A stretch of 64,000 nucleotides of DNA from Deltaproteobacteria bacterium (GTDB lineage: Bacteria > Myxococcota > Myxococcia > Myxococcales > 40CM-4-68-19), in NCBI GenBank assembly GCA_005879315.1, contig VBLC01000035.1, positions 1 to 64,000 of the forward strand, read 5' to 3'. This document shows, piece by piece, positions 17,397 through 30,747 of the stretch (position 1 is its first letter; every line of letters starts with the position of its first letter). Both the position numbers and the translations under genes were made by a program. Below the pieces are notes generated by a model that was given only the letters and a program-made list of their open reading frames with translations, did no database searches and was not told where the DNA came from.

Positions 17397-17813
17397 TCAC
17401 TTGTGGTACGGGCCGCCGCGGAGGATCTCGAAGGCGCGATAGAGCTGCTCGAGCACCACCGCGCGCGCCAGCCGGTGCGGCAAGGTCAGTCGCGACAGGC
17501 TCCAGGAAAAGCGCGCCTCCTCCCGCACGCGAGGCGAAAGCCCTTCGTCGCCGCCGATGCAGAGCGTGAGCGCCGCGGTGCGCGAGAGCTTCTGCGCCAG
17601 CTCCCCGCTGCTCAGCTCCACCCCGCGCGGATCGACCGCCCACAGCTCACCGCGCACCTGCCCGAGCAGCAGCTCCCCTTCGCGCGCCAGGTCAGATGCT
17701 TTGAGCTCCAACAATTCCAGCTGCGCGAAGCGTCCGATGCGCTTCGCGTATTCCTTCGCCAGCTCCGCGGTCGGCCCCTTGTCCTTCCCGACGGAGAGCA
17801 GCCGGATCTTCAG
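17397..17813 (-). CDS. rlmH: 23S rRNA (pseudouridine1915-N3)-methyltransferase RlmH
   Basis: RlmH is a SPOUT-class methyltransferase of helix 69 of 23S rRNA. The C-terminal SAM-knot is clear: LCIGGDEGLS, then SLSRLTLPHRLARAVVLEQLYRAF, ending GGPYHK. The family N-terminus LKIRLLSVGKDKGP can only be included if translation begins at CTG 17813, since no ATG, GTG or TTG is in frame before or at that point. The next possible start (TTG 17714) would delete the first strand and helix of the fold. The CTG overlaps the rsfS TGA (CTGA), so translational coupling is likely. It gives 138 residues, a little shorter than E. coli RlmH (155). Confidence 0.9.
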   Translation of the reverse strand: MKIRLLSVGKDKGPTAELAKEYAKRIGRFAQLELLELKASDLAREGELLLGQVRGELWAVDPRGVELSSGELAQKLSRTAALTLCIGGDEGLSPRVREEARFSWSLSRLTLPHRLARAVVLEQLYRAFEILRGGPYHK

Positions 17814-18199
17814 GGCGCGACCCGCGGCGCGTCCGCCCAGAGCCCCTCCAGGTCGTAGTAGCTGCGCTCCTCCTGGTGGAAGACGTGCACGACGATGTCG
17901 CCGAAATCGAGCAGCACCCAGCGGCCGCCGCGCTGCCCCTCGGCGCCGATCAGCCGGCGCCCCTGCGCGACCAGCTCCTTCTCGACGCCTTCCGCGATGG
18001 CCTCGAGCTGGCGGTCGCTCGACCCCGAGCCGATGACGAGAAAGTCGGCGTACCCCGACGTTTCGCGCAGGTCGAGGATCAGCACCGCCTCGGCCTTTTT
18101 TTCCAGCGCGGCGCGGGCGGCGGCCACCGCCATGCGCTGCGAGTCATCGTCCACCGCTGGGCGGTGGGAGAGCGCCATCGGGGTCTGCGGGTTCTGCAT
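17810..18199 (-). CDS. rsfS: Ribosome silencing factor RsfS
   Basis: RsfS binds ribosomal protein L14 and blocks subunit joining during starvation. The 129-residue protein contains the family core AVLILDLRETSGYADFLVIGSGSSDRQ and the C-terminal GRWVLLDFGDIVVHVFHQEERSYYDLEGLW. The start is ATG 18199, chosen because an excellent AGGAGG ribosome site lies upstream; an earlier in-frame ATG (18223) would place that site inside the coding region. It sits between proA and rlmH. The rsfS-rlmH pairing is conserved widely in bacteria. Confidence 0.95.
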   Translation of the reverse strand: MQNPQTPMALSHRPAVDDDSQRMAVAAARAALEKKAEAVLILDLRETSGYADFLVIGSGSSDRQLEAIAEGVEKELVAQGRRLIGAEGQRGGRWVLLDFGDIVVHVFHQEERSYYDLEGLWADAPRVAP

Positions 18200-18219
18200 C
18201 CTTCTCTTTCCTCCTGACT

Positions 18220-19461
18220 TCATCTGCGGACCTGCCCCTCGCCGCGCACGACGAATCTCGTGCAGGTGAGCTCGCGCAGGCCCATCGGTCCATAGGCGTG
18301 GAGCTTGCTGGTGGAAATGCCGATCTCGGCGCCCAGCCCCAGCTCGCCGCCGTCGTTGAAGCGGCTGGAGGCGTTCCAGAGCACGCAGCTGGCGTCGACC
18401 TCGCGGAGGAAACGGTCCGCCAGTGTGCGGTCGCGGGTGCAGATGCTTTCGGTATGGCGGCTGCCGTAGCGGGCGATGTGGGCGATGGCCGCGTCGGGTC
18501 CGTCGACCACGGCGACGGCGATCTGGAGGTCGAGGAACTCGCGCCCGAAGTCGTCGGGCCCGGCGGCGATGGCGCCGACGTCCGCTCGCGCGGCGATCTG
18601 CAGGGCGCGCGAATCGCAGCGCAGCTCGACCCCCTCGGCGCGCAAGCCGCGGAGCAGCACCGGCAGCGCGGTCCCGGCGATGCGCGAGTCGACCAGGAGG
18701 CACTCGAGTGCATTGCACACTCCCGGGCGCTGCGTCTTGCCGTTGAGGAGCAGCTCCTTCGCCATCTCCACGTCCGCATCGGCCGCGACGTAGAGGTGGC
18801 AGACTCCCTGGTAGTGCTTGATCACCGGCACGCGCGATCGCTCGGAGATGAAGCGGATCAATCCGGGACCGCCGCGCGGGATGCAGAGATCGATCTTGTC
18901 CTCGAGCTGGAGCAGCTCATCGAGGATGGCGCGCTCCGGCGGCACCAGCTGGACCGCTTCGTCCTCGAAGCAGTCGACCAGGACCGAGTTGGATTCCAGG
19001 GCTTCGCTGCCTCCGCGCAGGAGCGCGGCGTTGCCGCTGCGCAGGCAGAGCGCGGCCGCTTCGGCGGTCACGTTCGGCCGCGATTCGTAGATCATGAGGA
19101 TGACGCCGAGCGGCGCGCGGACCCGCTCAACGCGCAGCCCGTTCGGGCGGGTGAAGGCCTCGACCACTTCGCCCACCGGGTCGGGGAGAGCGGCCACCTC
19201 TCGCAGCGACGAGGCGAGCGCGTCGATGCGCGCGCCGTCGAGCCGCAGCCGGTCGAGCATTGCCGCCGGCAGGTCTGTCCTCGCCTTGGCCATGTCGGCC
19301 GCGTTGGCGGCCTCGAGGTCCTTGCGCCGCAGCACGATCGCTTCCGCCGCTGCCCGCACCGCCTGCGCCCGCTCCTGCGAGCTGCTGCGGGCCAGCTTGC
19401 GCGCGGCGAGATGCGCCCGCTCGGCCAGCTCGCGCGCCGTGAGACGGTTCTCGACGCTCAC
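18220..19461 (-). CDS. proA: Glutamate-5-semialdehyde dehydrogenase ProA
   Basis: ProA reduces gamma-glutamyl phosphate to glutamate-5-semialdehyde with NADPH, the second step of proline synthesis. The 413-residue protein shows the ALDH-type fold with [30 protein letters not shown], the catalytic Cys in [16 protein letters not shown], and the C-terminal [21 protein letters not shown]. The start is GTG 19461, overlapping the proB stop by four bases (GTGA), which implies coupled translation of the two enzymes that hand over an unstable intermediate. Confidence 0.97.
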   Translation of the reverse strand: MSVENRLTARELAERAHLAARKLARSSSQERAQAVRAAAEAIVLRRKDLEAANAADMAKARTDLPAAMLDRLRLDGARIDALASSLREVAALPDPVGEVVEAFTRPNGLRVERVRAPLGVILMIYESRPNVTAEAAALCLRSGNAALLRGGSEALESNSVLVDCFEDEAVQLVPPERAILDELLQLEDKIDLCIPRGGPGLIRFISERSRVPVIKHYQGVCHLYVAADADVEMAKELLLNGKTQRPGVCNALECLLVDSRIAGTALPVLLRGLRAEGVELRCDSRALQIAARADVGAIAAGPDDFGREFLDLQIAVAVVDGPDAAIAHIARYGSRHTESICTRDRTLADRFLREVDASCVLWNASSRFNDGGELGLGAEIGISTSKLHAYGPMGLRELTCTRFVVRGEGQVRR

Positions 19462-20597
19462 GCCGTCACCACCAGATCGTCGCGATGGACGACGCAGTCG
19501 AGCAAGCGGTAGCCGAGCCGCGACTCGATCTCGGCGCTGCGCAGGCCGCAGATGCGCCGCACCTCGTCGGCAGAGTAGACCGCCAGGCCGCGCGCGAAGG
19601 CCTGGCCGTCGAGGGTGGCGATCTCCACCGGATCGCCGGAGAGGAAGGAGCCGAGCACCTCGCGCACGCCGCTGGGCAAGAGGCTCTTCTTGCCGTCGAT
19701 CAGCGCCGAGCGAGCGCCCTCGTCGACGCGGATTTCGCCGCGCGCTTTCAGATCGAGCATCCAGCGCTTGCGCAGCCGCTTGCGTTCACCCTGGGCGAGG
19801 ACGAGCGTGCCGATGTCCTCGCCTTCGAGGAGCCTGGTCAAGGCGCCCGGATGGCCGGGGATGATCGCGCAGGGAACTCCCGCCTCGCTCACTCGCCGCG
19901 CGGCGCGAAGCTTGGTGATCATGCCGCCCGTGCCGGTGCCGCCGGCGCTGTCCTTGGCGAGCCCCTCGACCTCCGCGGTGACCTTGGCGATCAGCGGAAT
20001 GCGCTCGGCCGCGGCGTTGCTGCGCGGGTCGGCGCTGTACACCCCGCCGGCGTCGGTGAGGATGACGAGCAGGTCGGCCTCGATCAGATCGACCACCATC
20101 GCCGCCAGCGCATCGTTGTCGCCGAACTTGATCTCCTCGACCGAGACGGTGTCGTTCTCGTTGATCACCGGCACGACGCCGCGGGCGAGCAGCTCGGCCA
20201 GCGCGCGGCGGGCGTTGAGATAGCGGCCGCGGTTGGCGATGTCCGCGTGGGTGAGCAGGACCTGGGCGCAGCGCAGCCCGCGCTCCTCCAGCTCGTCGTC
20301 GTAGAGGCGCATCAACCGGCTCTGGCCGACGGCCGCTGCCGCCTGCTTGAGCGCCATCTCCTTGGGCCGGCTGGCGAGAGCGAGCCGCTCCACCCCCAAC
20401 GCCACCGCGCCGCTGGAGACCACCACCGGAGTGCGACCCTGCGCCGCGCCGGCGATGTCGTCGCAGAGAGCGGCGAACCGCTGCCGATCGAGCTGCGCGC
20501 CCCCCGCCTTTCCGCCCGCCCCCGAGAGCACGGCCGAGCCGATTTTGATGACCGGCCTGCGGCAGCGGGCGAGAAAGGAGCGGGAGGAGTCCGTCAT
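19458..20597 (-). CDS. proB: Glutamate 5-kinase ProB
   Basis: ProB phosphorylates glutamate to gamma-glutamyl phosphate, the committed and feedback-inhibited step of proline synthesis. The 379-residue protein has the amino-acid kinase domain ([64 protein letters not shown]). A C-terminal PUA domain follows (from about residue 285, [26 protein letters not shown]). ATG 20597 was chosen because [21 protein letters not shown] gives the normal N-terminal length. It heads the proB-proA-rsfS-rlmH run and is divergent from hflX. Confidence 0.97.
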   Translation of the reverse strand: MTDSSRSFLARCRRPVIKIGSAVLSGAGGKAGGAQLDRQRFAALCDDIAGAAQGRTPVVVSSGAVALGVERLALASRPKEMALKQAAAAVGQSRLMRLYDDELEERGLRCAQVLLTHADIANRGRYLNARRALAELLARGVVPVINENDTVSVEEIKFGDNDALAAMVVDLIEADLLVILTDAGGVYSADPRSNAAAERIPLIAKVTAEVEGLAKDSAGGTGTGGMITKLRAARRVSEAGVPCAIIPGHPGALTRLLEGEDIGTLVLAQGERKRLRKRWMLDLKARGEIRVDEGARSALIDGKKSLLPSGVREVLGSFLSGDPVEIATLDGQAFARGLAVYSADEVRRICGLRSAEIESRLGYRLLDCVVHRDDLVVTA

Positions 20598-20649
20598 TCG
20601 TTTCTGCCACTGAAATGTAGCAAAGGCCGGCCCCGCGCGCGCGTCTGGC

Positions 20650-22368
20650 GTGTTACAACCCGTCGTCTCGGGAGGCAGGACGGCTACGCGAGAAGAACTC
20701 TTCGGAAACACGGCAGGTCTGAAGGCGAGCCAGAGCAGGCGCCTGCTCGCCACCTACCGGCGCAGGGTGCAGCAGCACGAGCTCGTCTCCGCCGAGCTCG
20801 CGCGGCACCTGACTGAGCTGTCCCGGGAAGTCGGCCGCCAGCTGGGCGTGCTCCTCACCCGCCGTGGCGAAGTGGAGCAGGTCATCGTCGGAGATGCGCG
20901 CCAGCTGCTCTTGCCCGACATCGGCCGCGCCCGCGCCGCCCAGAGCCGCCTCCGCGGTCTGCGGCTGGTCCACACGCACCTGAAGGATGAGCCCCTCACC
21001 CGCGACGACCTGACCGACCTCGTGCTCTTGCGGCTCGATGCAGTGGCGGCGGTGGTGTCGCGCGAGGACGGGCTGCCCGGCAAGGTGTACCTGGCCACCC
21101 TGCTGCCTTGGAACGCGGCGAGCGAGCTCTACCAGCAACGCGAGTCGCCCAGCTTGTACGAGCTCGATTTCGACGCCCAGGCGCAGGTGGCGGCTCTCGA
21201 GCAGGAGATGGCCCGCGCCGCGCCGCTGCGCGAAGTGGGCGTGCAGGGGCGAGCCATCCTCATCGGCGTGCACAAGGGGGATCGCGAGGCCGCCGAGGCT
21301 TCGCTCGCCGAGCTGTGCGAGCTGGCCCGCAGCGCGGGCGTGGAGGTGCTCGACAACGTCCTGCAGGGCCGGCGCGCGATCGATCCGCGCACGGTGGTGG
21401 GCGAGGGGAAGCTGCAGGAGATCCTGGTGCGCTCGATGGCGCTCGGCGCGGACCTGCTGCTCTTCGACCGCGACTTGACTCCCTCGCAGGCGCGCCACAT
21501 CGGCGAGGAGACGGCGCTCAAGATCCTCGATCGCACCCAGCTCATCCTCGACATCTTCGCCCAGCGCGCGCAAAGCGCGGATGGCAAGCTGCAGGTGGAG
21601 CTGGCCCAGCTCAGGTACCGGCTGCCGCGGCTGGTAGGGAAGGACGATTCGCTCTCGCGTCTGGCGGGCGGCATCGGCGGGCGAGGCCCGGGCGAGACGA
21701 AGCTCGAAGTCGATCGCCGCCGCGCGCGCGATCGCATCGGGGTCCTGGAGGAGCGCATCGATCGGCTCTCGGCCGATCGGGCCACGCGGCGGCGGCAGCG
21801 CAGCCGCGCCGGCGTACCGGTCATTTCCATCGTCGGCTACACCAACGCGGGCAAGAGCACGCTGCTCAATGCGCTCACCGAGGCGGAGGTGCTCGCCTCG
21901 CCGCGGCTCTTTGCGACGCTCGATCCGACCTCGCGGCGGCTGCGCTTTCCGCGGCAGCGCGAAGTGATCGTCACCGACACCGTGGGGTTCATCCGCGATC
22001 TGCCGCGCGACCTGCTCGCGGCCTTCCGCGCCACGCTCGAGGAGCTGGAGGAGGCCGATCTGCTCCTGCACGTCGTCGACGCCAGCGACCCGCGCCAAGA
22101 CGAGCAGGCGGAGGCCGTCGAGCGGGTGCTCTCGACGCTCGACCTCTCCCGCACGCCGCGGCTCCTGGTCTTCAACAAGGTGGACCGCGCGCCGCAGGCG
22201 GCGCAGGCGCTGGCCCATGCGGCCGGCGGCGTCGCGGTGTCGGCGCTGACCGGCCAAGGGTTGCCGCAGCTGATCGCGCGATGCGAGGAAGTCCTCTGGC
22301 AGCGCGGGAAGGTGCTCCCGCCCGGCGCCGAGCCGGAGTTCGCGCGGCCGCGAATCCCACCTGTGTAG
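20650..22368 (+). CDS. hflX: GTPase HflX, long form
   Basis: HflX is a ribosome-binding GTPase that splits stalled ribosomes. This 572-residue version has the HflX-type domain (GVEVLDNVLQGRRAIDPRTVVGEGK, RHIGEETALKILDRTQLILDIFAQRA, GGIGGRGPGETKLE), a linking coiled coil, and the G domain with GYTNAGKSTLLNAL (G1), DTVGFIRDLP (G3) and NKVD (G4). About 180 residues precede the usual N-terminus of E. coli HflX (426 residues). This extension (LLATYRRRVQQHELVSAELARHL and following) resembles a separate folded domain. It starts at GTG 20650; upstream of that is the divergent proB promoter region. Confidence 0.95.
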   Translation: MLQPVVSGGRTATREELFGNTAGLKASQSRRLLATYRRRVQQHELVSAELARHLTELSREVGRQLGVLLTRRGEVEQVIVGDARQLLLPDIGRARAAQSRLRGLRLVHTHLKDEPLTRDDLTDLVLLRLDAVAAVVSREDGLPGKVYLATLLPWNAASELYQQRESPSLYELDFDAQAQVAALEQEMARAAPLREVGVQGRAILIGVHKGDREAAEASLAELCELARSAGVEVLDNVLQGRRAIDPRTVVGEGKLQEILVRSMALGADLLLFDRDLTPSQARHIGEETALKILDRTQLILDIFAQRAQSADGKLQVELAQLRYRLPRLVGKDDSLSRLAGGIGGRGPGETKLEVDRRRARDRIGVLEERIDRLSADRATRRRQRSRAGVPVISIVGYTNAGKSTLLNALTEAEVLASPRLFATLDPTSRRLRFPRQREVIVTDTVGFIRDLPRDLLAAFRATLEELEEADLLLHVVDASDPRQDEQAEAVERVLSTLDLSRTPRLLVFNKVDRAPQAAQALAHAAGGVAVSALTGQGLPQLIARCEEVLWQRGKVLPPGAEPEFARPRIPPV

Positions 22369-22382
22369 AGGAGCAGCCGCAA

Positions 22383-22784
22383 GTGTCGTTCCGCAGCGCG
22401 CTCGATCTCCTGCTCGCGGTTCTCCCACGCCCGCGCAAGGCGCTGCCCCCCGACGACTCCTCCCGCTTGTGGAACTGGCTCGAGGCCAACGGCGAGATCG
22501 TCTTTCCGCTGCTCGGCCTCGCCATCGCCGCGCTGCTCTTCTTCGGCATCCGTCACGGCATGAGGAGCAGCACCGACCAGCTGCGCGAGAAAGAGGAGCG
22601 CAAGGAGGCCATCGTCCGCATGATGCGCGCCAAGCTGCTGCTCAGCGCCGAGACGGTCGCCGCCGGCCTTCAGATCGACAAGTTCCTCGCCGCCTCCCTC
22701 CTCGACGAGCTCGTCCGCGAGGGCAAGCTGGTCGAGCAGCGGCTGACGGGCGGCATCGCCAGCTACCGCCTCAAGGGTCTGTAG
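22383..22784 (+). CDS. Single-pass membrane protein with winged-helix-like C-terminus
   Basis: This 133-residue protein has one transmembrane segment (VFPLLGLAIAALLFFGI, about residues 41-57). A short charged coiled segment follows (QLREKEERKEAIVRMM), then a C-terminal helical region AETVAAGLQIDKFLAASLLDELVREGKLVEQRL ending in a strand, as expected for a winged helix. The start is GTG 22383 with GAGGAG nine or so bases upstream, 14 bases after hflX, so it is probably co-transcribed. I do not recognise a named family; a membrane-tethered regulator is possible but unproven. Confidence 0.75.
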   Translation: MSFRSALDLLLAVLPRPRKALPPDDSSRLWNWLEANGEIVFPLLGLAIAALLFFGIRHGMRSSTDQLREKEERKEAIVRMMRAKLLLSAETVAAGLQIDKFLAASLLDELVREGKLVEQRLTGGIASYRLKGL

Positions 22785-22795
22785 AAGCACAGGCG

Positions 22796-22828
22796 TAGCC
22801 GCTCTGCCGCCTGCGGCGGCCGCGGCTA
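22796..22828. terminator. Nested hairpin between convergent genes (likely bidirectional terminator)
   Basis: The outer arms TAGCCGC and GCGGCTA enclose an inner stem CCGCC-TGC-GGCGG. It lies between the stop at 22784 (plus) and the stop at 22826 (minus), overlapping the latter. There is no U-tract, as is common in high-GC genomes. Confidence 0.55.
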
Positions 22829-23401
22829 ACGTCCCATTGCGCGGATGACGCGGTCGCGCAGTTCTCCGATGGCATCGGCGAGCGCCTCGCGCACTTTGTC
22901 GATCGCCTCCACGCAAGGCGCCGAACGAGCATGGCCCGTCACCGTCCCGCGCCAGACCACCGTCCCGCCGCGCGAGAGCGCCGCGTCCAGCACCACTGCG
23001 GCGTTGCCGTTCCCGCTGTTGAAGAGGCTGGCGCGCGGCTCGTTGAGCGAAGGCGCGTCCTCGGGCATGTCTTCCACAGGCCTGTCGCTCCGGCGCAGGC
23101 CGCCGACGTTCTCCAGACCCATGGCCGCCTCGCGCAACGTCACCGTCAGCGTCCACGGCGCGTGCTCGTCCAGCGTCGCGGTTGCGCCCGCCTCCGAGAA
23201 AGACGACACCAGCGCCTTGTGCGCCCGCAGCGCCAGGTCGCGCGAGAGCTGACCGCAGCCGATTCCCGGTGTCTGCCGCAAGTCCGTGGGCGGCGGCAGC
23301 CCCAGCGTCATTCCTTGCAGGGCGCGAGGATTGACCGGCCGCTGCGCCGCGCCCGGGACGCAGCCGAGCAGCGCCAAGAGCCACAGCGCGCGACGCCCCA
23401 T
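22826..23401 (-). CDS. Putative lipoprotein of unknown function
   Basis: This 191-residue protein has a lipoprotein signal, MGRRALWLLALLGC (lipobox ALLGC, Cys14). The mature part alternates strands and helices (DLALRAHKALVSSFSEAGATATLDEHAPWTLTVTLREA, then VVLDAALSRGGTVVWRGTVTGHAR and a C-terminal helix), a layout like small periplasmic-facing lipoproteins that form alpha/beta sandwiches. No family is recognised. The start is ATG 23401 with TGAGGAG upstream, ten bases after glnA, so it may be read through from the glnBA operon. Confidence 0.72.
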   Translation of the reverse strand: MGRRALWLLALLGCVPGAAQRPVNPRALQGMTLGLPPPTDLRQTPGIGCGQLSRDLALRAHKALVSSFSEAGATATLDEHAPWTLTVTLREAAMGLENVGGLRRSDRPVEDMPEDAPSLNEPRASLFNSGNGNAAVVLDAALSRGGTVVWRGTVTGHARSAPCVEAIDKVREALADAIGELRDRVIRAMGR

Positions 23402-23411
23402 CGGGCGCTCC

Positions 23412-24860
<1,449 letters not shown>

Positions 24861-24880
24861 GATCTCCAGCTCCTTTTGCG

Positions 24881-28040
<3,160 letters not shown>

Positions 28041-28041
<1 letters not shown>

Positions 28042-28202
28042 TGACTTCCGAAAAGAAAGTGGTGCAGCGCTACCCGCCGCCCGCCGAGGACGAGCCGCCG
28101 GCGCCATCCTTCCGGCAGGCGCTTGTGGGGTACGGATCGATCCTCGCCGCGCTGGTGCTGATCGGCGTGCTCATCGGCCTCTTGATGAGGGTGCTGCGGT
28201 AG
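28041..28202 (+). CDS. Small single-pass membrane protein (53 residues)
   Basis: The ATG at 28041 overlaps the stop of the large cyclase-like gene by one base (TGATG), arguing for real, coupled translation. The sequence has a soluble Pro/Glu-rich N-terminus (RYPPPAEDEPPAPSFRQAL) and one C-terminal transmembrane helix (YGSILAALVLIGVLIGLLM). It could be a membrane anchor or partner of the upstream protein. No homologue is recognised. Confidence 0.7.
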
Positions 28203-28205
28203 GCT

Positions 28206-28538
28206 TCAGCGCCAGCGTTCCCGCTCGAGCCAGGCGAACCTGCGCCGGATCTGCTCGCGGCGCCAGGAGTACCAGCGGTCGAAACGTGCGCGCGCCCAGG
28301 GGGAGCCGTCCCAGAAGGCGAAGAATCGGTCGCGCGTCTCTTCGAGCCGGAGCAGCTGGCGCTGCTCTTCCCAGCGGGCGCGGCCGAAACGCTCGCGCTC
28401 GTCGCCGTGGTGGCGGTAGCGAGACTCGCCGCCGCGATGGTCGGAGTACTCTTCACCGTCGCGTTCGTGCGCCGAGGCAGGGAGGGCGCCGAGAACGATT
28501 GCGGCGGCGGCGATCAAGGGACCTGCGATGCGGGCCAT
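28206..28538 (-). CDS. Exported Arg-rich small protein
   Basis: This 110-residue protein has a Sec signal peptide (MARIAGPLIAAAAIVLGALPASA, cleavage before HERDG). The mature region is short, very rich in Arg, Glu and aromatic residues (RWEEQRQLLRLEETRDRFFAFWDG, RFDRWYSWRREQIRRRFAW) and probably forms long amphipathic helices, as do periplasmic CpxP/heavy-metal-sensor-like helical proteins. That comparison is only by composition. Its stop lies three bases from the convergent small membrane gene. Confidence 0.65.
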   Translation of the reverse strand: MARIAGPLIAAAAIVLGALPASAHERDGEEYSDHRGGESRYRHHGDERERFGRARWEEQRQLLRLEETRDRFFAFWDGSPWARARFDRWYSWRREQIRRRFAWLERERWR

Positions 28539-28604
28539 GGTGTTCTCCGTCTCCTGGAGATCGGACGGCCGCGCTGGCGGGAAGATTCAAACGAGATTCC
28601 CTGC

Positions 28605-29981
28605 TCAGAACACCGTCGGCTTGGCGTCCGCCGCCAGCGGGCTCGCGTAAGGCTTGCCCTTCGTCGCCTTGGCAAGCTCCGCCTTCGCCGCCTGCACCGA
28701 GGCCGGGTCCTGGAGCAGATCGACCAGCGACGCCGCCAGCACTTTCGAGGCCACCAGCATCCCCTTGCCGCCCGTCGGATGCGCTGCGCAGGCGGTCTGC
28801 GCCCAGTGATGCGCCGCCGTTCCGATCGGCCGCGCCGCGACGCGCAGCTCGGCGAGCGGCGCCGCGGCGCTCACCTCGCCGATATCGGACGAGGCGGTGC
28901 TCCCCTTCCCTCGGCCGAAGGGCGCGACGGCGGAGTCCATCCCCGCCTGCTCCATCCCCAGCTCTTTCTGCAGCGCCTTGGCAAAGGCGACGTCGCTCTC
29001 GTCCCAGCGAGGGGCGCCAACCCGCTCGAGCTCCTTCTGCATCAGCCTGCCGAGCACCTCATTGCCGATCGGGTTGCGCACCGAAGCCAGCACCGAAACC
29101 TTGGCGCGCGTCTCCGTGGCGAGCGCAGCGCCGTCGGCCGCCTTGCGCATGCGGCCGATCATCTCCTCCACGTTGCTCATGTTTGCGTCGCGCAGCCACA
29201 TCTGCAGCTTGGCGTACTCGGGGATGACGTTGGCCACCACGCCGCCGTTCTTGATGACGCGGTGGATGCGCGCGGTGGGCAAGATGTGCTCGCGCATCAG
29301 CGCCATGGAGTGCTCGAAGACCTCGAGCGCATCGAGCGCGCTGCGGCCCAGCCAGGGGGAAGCTGCGGCGTGCGAAGTCTTGCCGAAGAACTCGACATCA
29401 GTGGCGGTGAGCGCCGTGCGCTTGCCGGGATCGATCTCGTTGTTGTCGTCGGGATGCCAAGAGAGGACCGCGTCGGTGTCCTTGAACGCGCCCGCCATGA
29501 TCATGAAGGTCTTGCCGATGAGGATCTCCTCGGCGGGCGTGCCGAAGATCTGGATCGTGCCGGGAAGCTTGCGCTCGATGCGCGCGCGGTTGGCCGCGAC
29601 TCCGGCGGCGACGGCGGCGGTGCCGAGCAGGTTGTGCCCGCAGCCGTGGCCGGGCGCGCCGGCAGCGGTGGGCGCCTTGGATGACTCGCCGGCTTTCTGC
29701 GACAGCTCGGGAAGCGCATCGTATTCGGCCAGCACCGCCACGACCGGCGAGCCCGAGCCGGCCGTCGCGACGAAGGCGGTGGGCAATTGCCCCACGCCGC
29801 GCTGCACCTTGAAGCCCTCTTTCTCCAGCAGGTCCTCGAGGTACGCGGCCGAGCGCTTCTCTTGAAGCCCGGTCTCGGCGAACTCCCAGATCTGCCGCGA
29901 GACCTGCTCCCAGCGCTGCCGACCCTGATCGAGATAGGCGTCGGTCGACGCGGCCTGCGCGAGGAGAAGCGCGACGATCAT
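28605..29981 (-). CDS. M20-family amidohydrolase (AbgB-like)
   Basis: This 458-residue zinc amidohydrolase resembles AbgB, a subunit of p-aminobenzoyl-glutamate hydrolase. The metal-binding block GHGCGHNLLGTAAVAAG is around residue 115, with IFGTPAEEILIGK (Glu pair) and the dimerisation domain beginning VEFFGKTSHAAASPW. The C-terminal histidine region is HHWAQTACAAH. A hydrophobic N-terminus (MIVALLLAQAAS) may be a signal peptide, unlike cytosolic E. coli AbgB. The ATG overlaps the stop of the creatininase-family gene by one base, so the two are co-expressed. The substrate is unproven. Confidence 0.87.
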   Translation of the reverse strand: MIVALLLAQAASTDAYLDQGRQRWEQVSRQIWEFAETGLQEKRSAAYLEDLLEKEGFKVQRGVGQLPTAFVATAGSGSPVVAVLAEYDALPELSQKAGESSKAPTAAGAPGHGCGHNLLGTAAVAAGVAANRARIERKLPGTIQIFGTPAEEILIGKTFMIMAGAFKDTDAVLSWHPDDNNEIDPGKRTALTATDVEFFGKTSHAAASPWLGRSALDALEVFEHSMALMREHILPTARIHRVIKNGGVVANVIPEYAKLQMWLRDANMSNVEEMIGRMRKAADGAALATETRAKVSVLASVRNPIGNEVLGRLMQKELERVGAPRWDESDVAFAKALQKELGMEQAGMDSAVAPFGRGKGSTASSDIGEVSAAAPLAELRVAARPIGTAAHHWAQTACAAHPTGGKGMLVASKVLAASLVDLLQDPASVQAAKAELAKATKGKPYASPLAADAKPTVF

Positions 29982-30709
29982 CAAGGGTCCTCCACCAGCC
30001 GCCGGTGCACCTCCACCAGCGCGCGCGAGGCCGCCGCGAAGATGCGGTCGCCCAGGCTGCTGTTGGAGAGCGAGGGATCGGACCCGACGCGGCCGTCGGG
30101 ATAGCGCTGGCGGAAGTCCTGCGCGCTCCAGGCGACCATCTGCTGGACCGGCTCGAAGCGCTCCATCGGCGGCAGGTCGATGACCGCGCGCGGGTAGAAG
30201 CGTCGCACCACCGAGAGCTCTCCCGGGGTGGCGTGGTGGCCCTCGCGGGCGCCGAACATCTCCAGCAGGATCGAGCGTACTTCGGGCAGCTCGTACCATT
30301 GCACCGACAGGCAGCGCGCGTCGGAGATCTGCGCGTGCACCTGCGCGCAGGCGGCGGTGAGAATTTCCTTCGAGGCGTGGTGGCCGTTGACGAGGAGGAA
30401 GCGGCGAAAGCCCTGGCTGGCCAGGCTCTCGATGGCGTCGGCCACCGCCGCGAGCAGCGTCGCGGGCTTGAGAGAGATGGTCCCGGGAAACGCGCCGTGC
30501 AGTTGCGAGACGCCGAAGGGGAGGGGCGGGGCCACCGCCGCGCGCCGCTCCTCGCCCAGCTCGTTGGCCAGCTCCTCGGCGATGACCAGATCGGTGCCGA
30601 GCGGGCCGCTCGGCCCGTGCTGCTCGGTGCTGCCGACGGGGATGACCACGTCGCTGCGCTTCTCCAGGTATTCCTCGACGTCCTGCCAGAGCGCCAGCTT
30701 GAGCAGCAC
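29981..30709 (-). CDS. Creatininase-family amidohydrolase
   Basis: This protein of about 242 residues belongs to the creatininase superfamily, whose members (creatininase, MftE peptidase, formamide hydrolases) use two metals. Metal-binding motifs are VGSTEQHGPSGPLGTDLVIAEELA (Glu, His, Asp) and LVNGHHASKE. The actual substrate is unknown; pairing with an M20 hydrolase suggests breakdown of an amide or cyclic compound. GTG 30709 (giving MLLKLALWQDVEEYL) was preferred; in-frame GTG 30718 and TTG 30733 are alternatives. Divergent from sfsA. Confidence 0.85.
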   Translation of the reverse strand: MLLKLALWQDVEEYLEKRSDVVIPVGSTEQHGPSGPLGTDLVIAEELANELGEERRAAVAPPLPFGVSQLHGAFPGTISLKPATLLAAVADAIESLASQGFRRFLLVNGHHASKEILTAACAQVHAQISDARCLSVQWYELPEVRSILLEMFGAREGHHATPGELSVVRRFYPRAVIDLPPMERFEPVQQMVAWSAQDFRQRYPDGRVGSDPSLSNSSLGDRIFAAASRALVEVHRRLVEDP

Positions 30710-30747
30710 GGCGCGCACTCTACCGCAAGGCAAGGCCGATCGATGCT

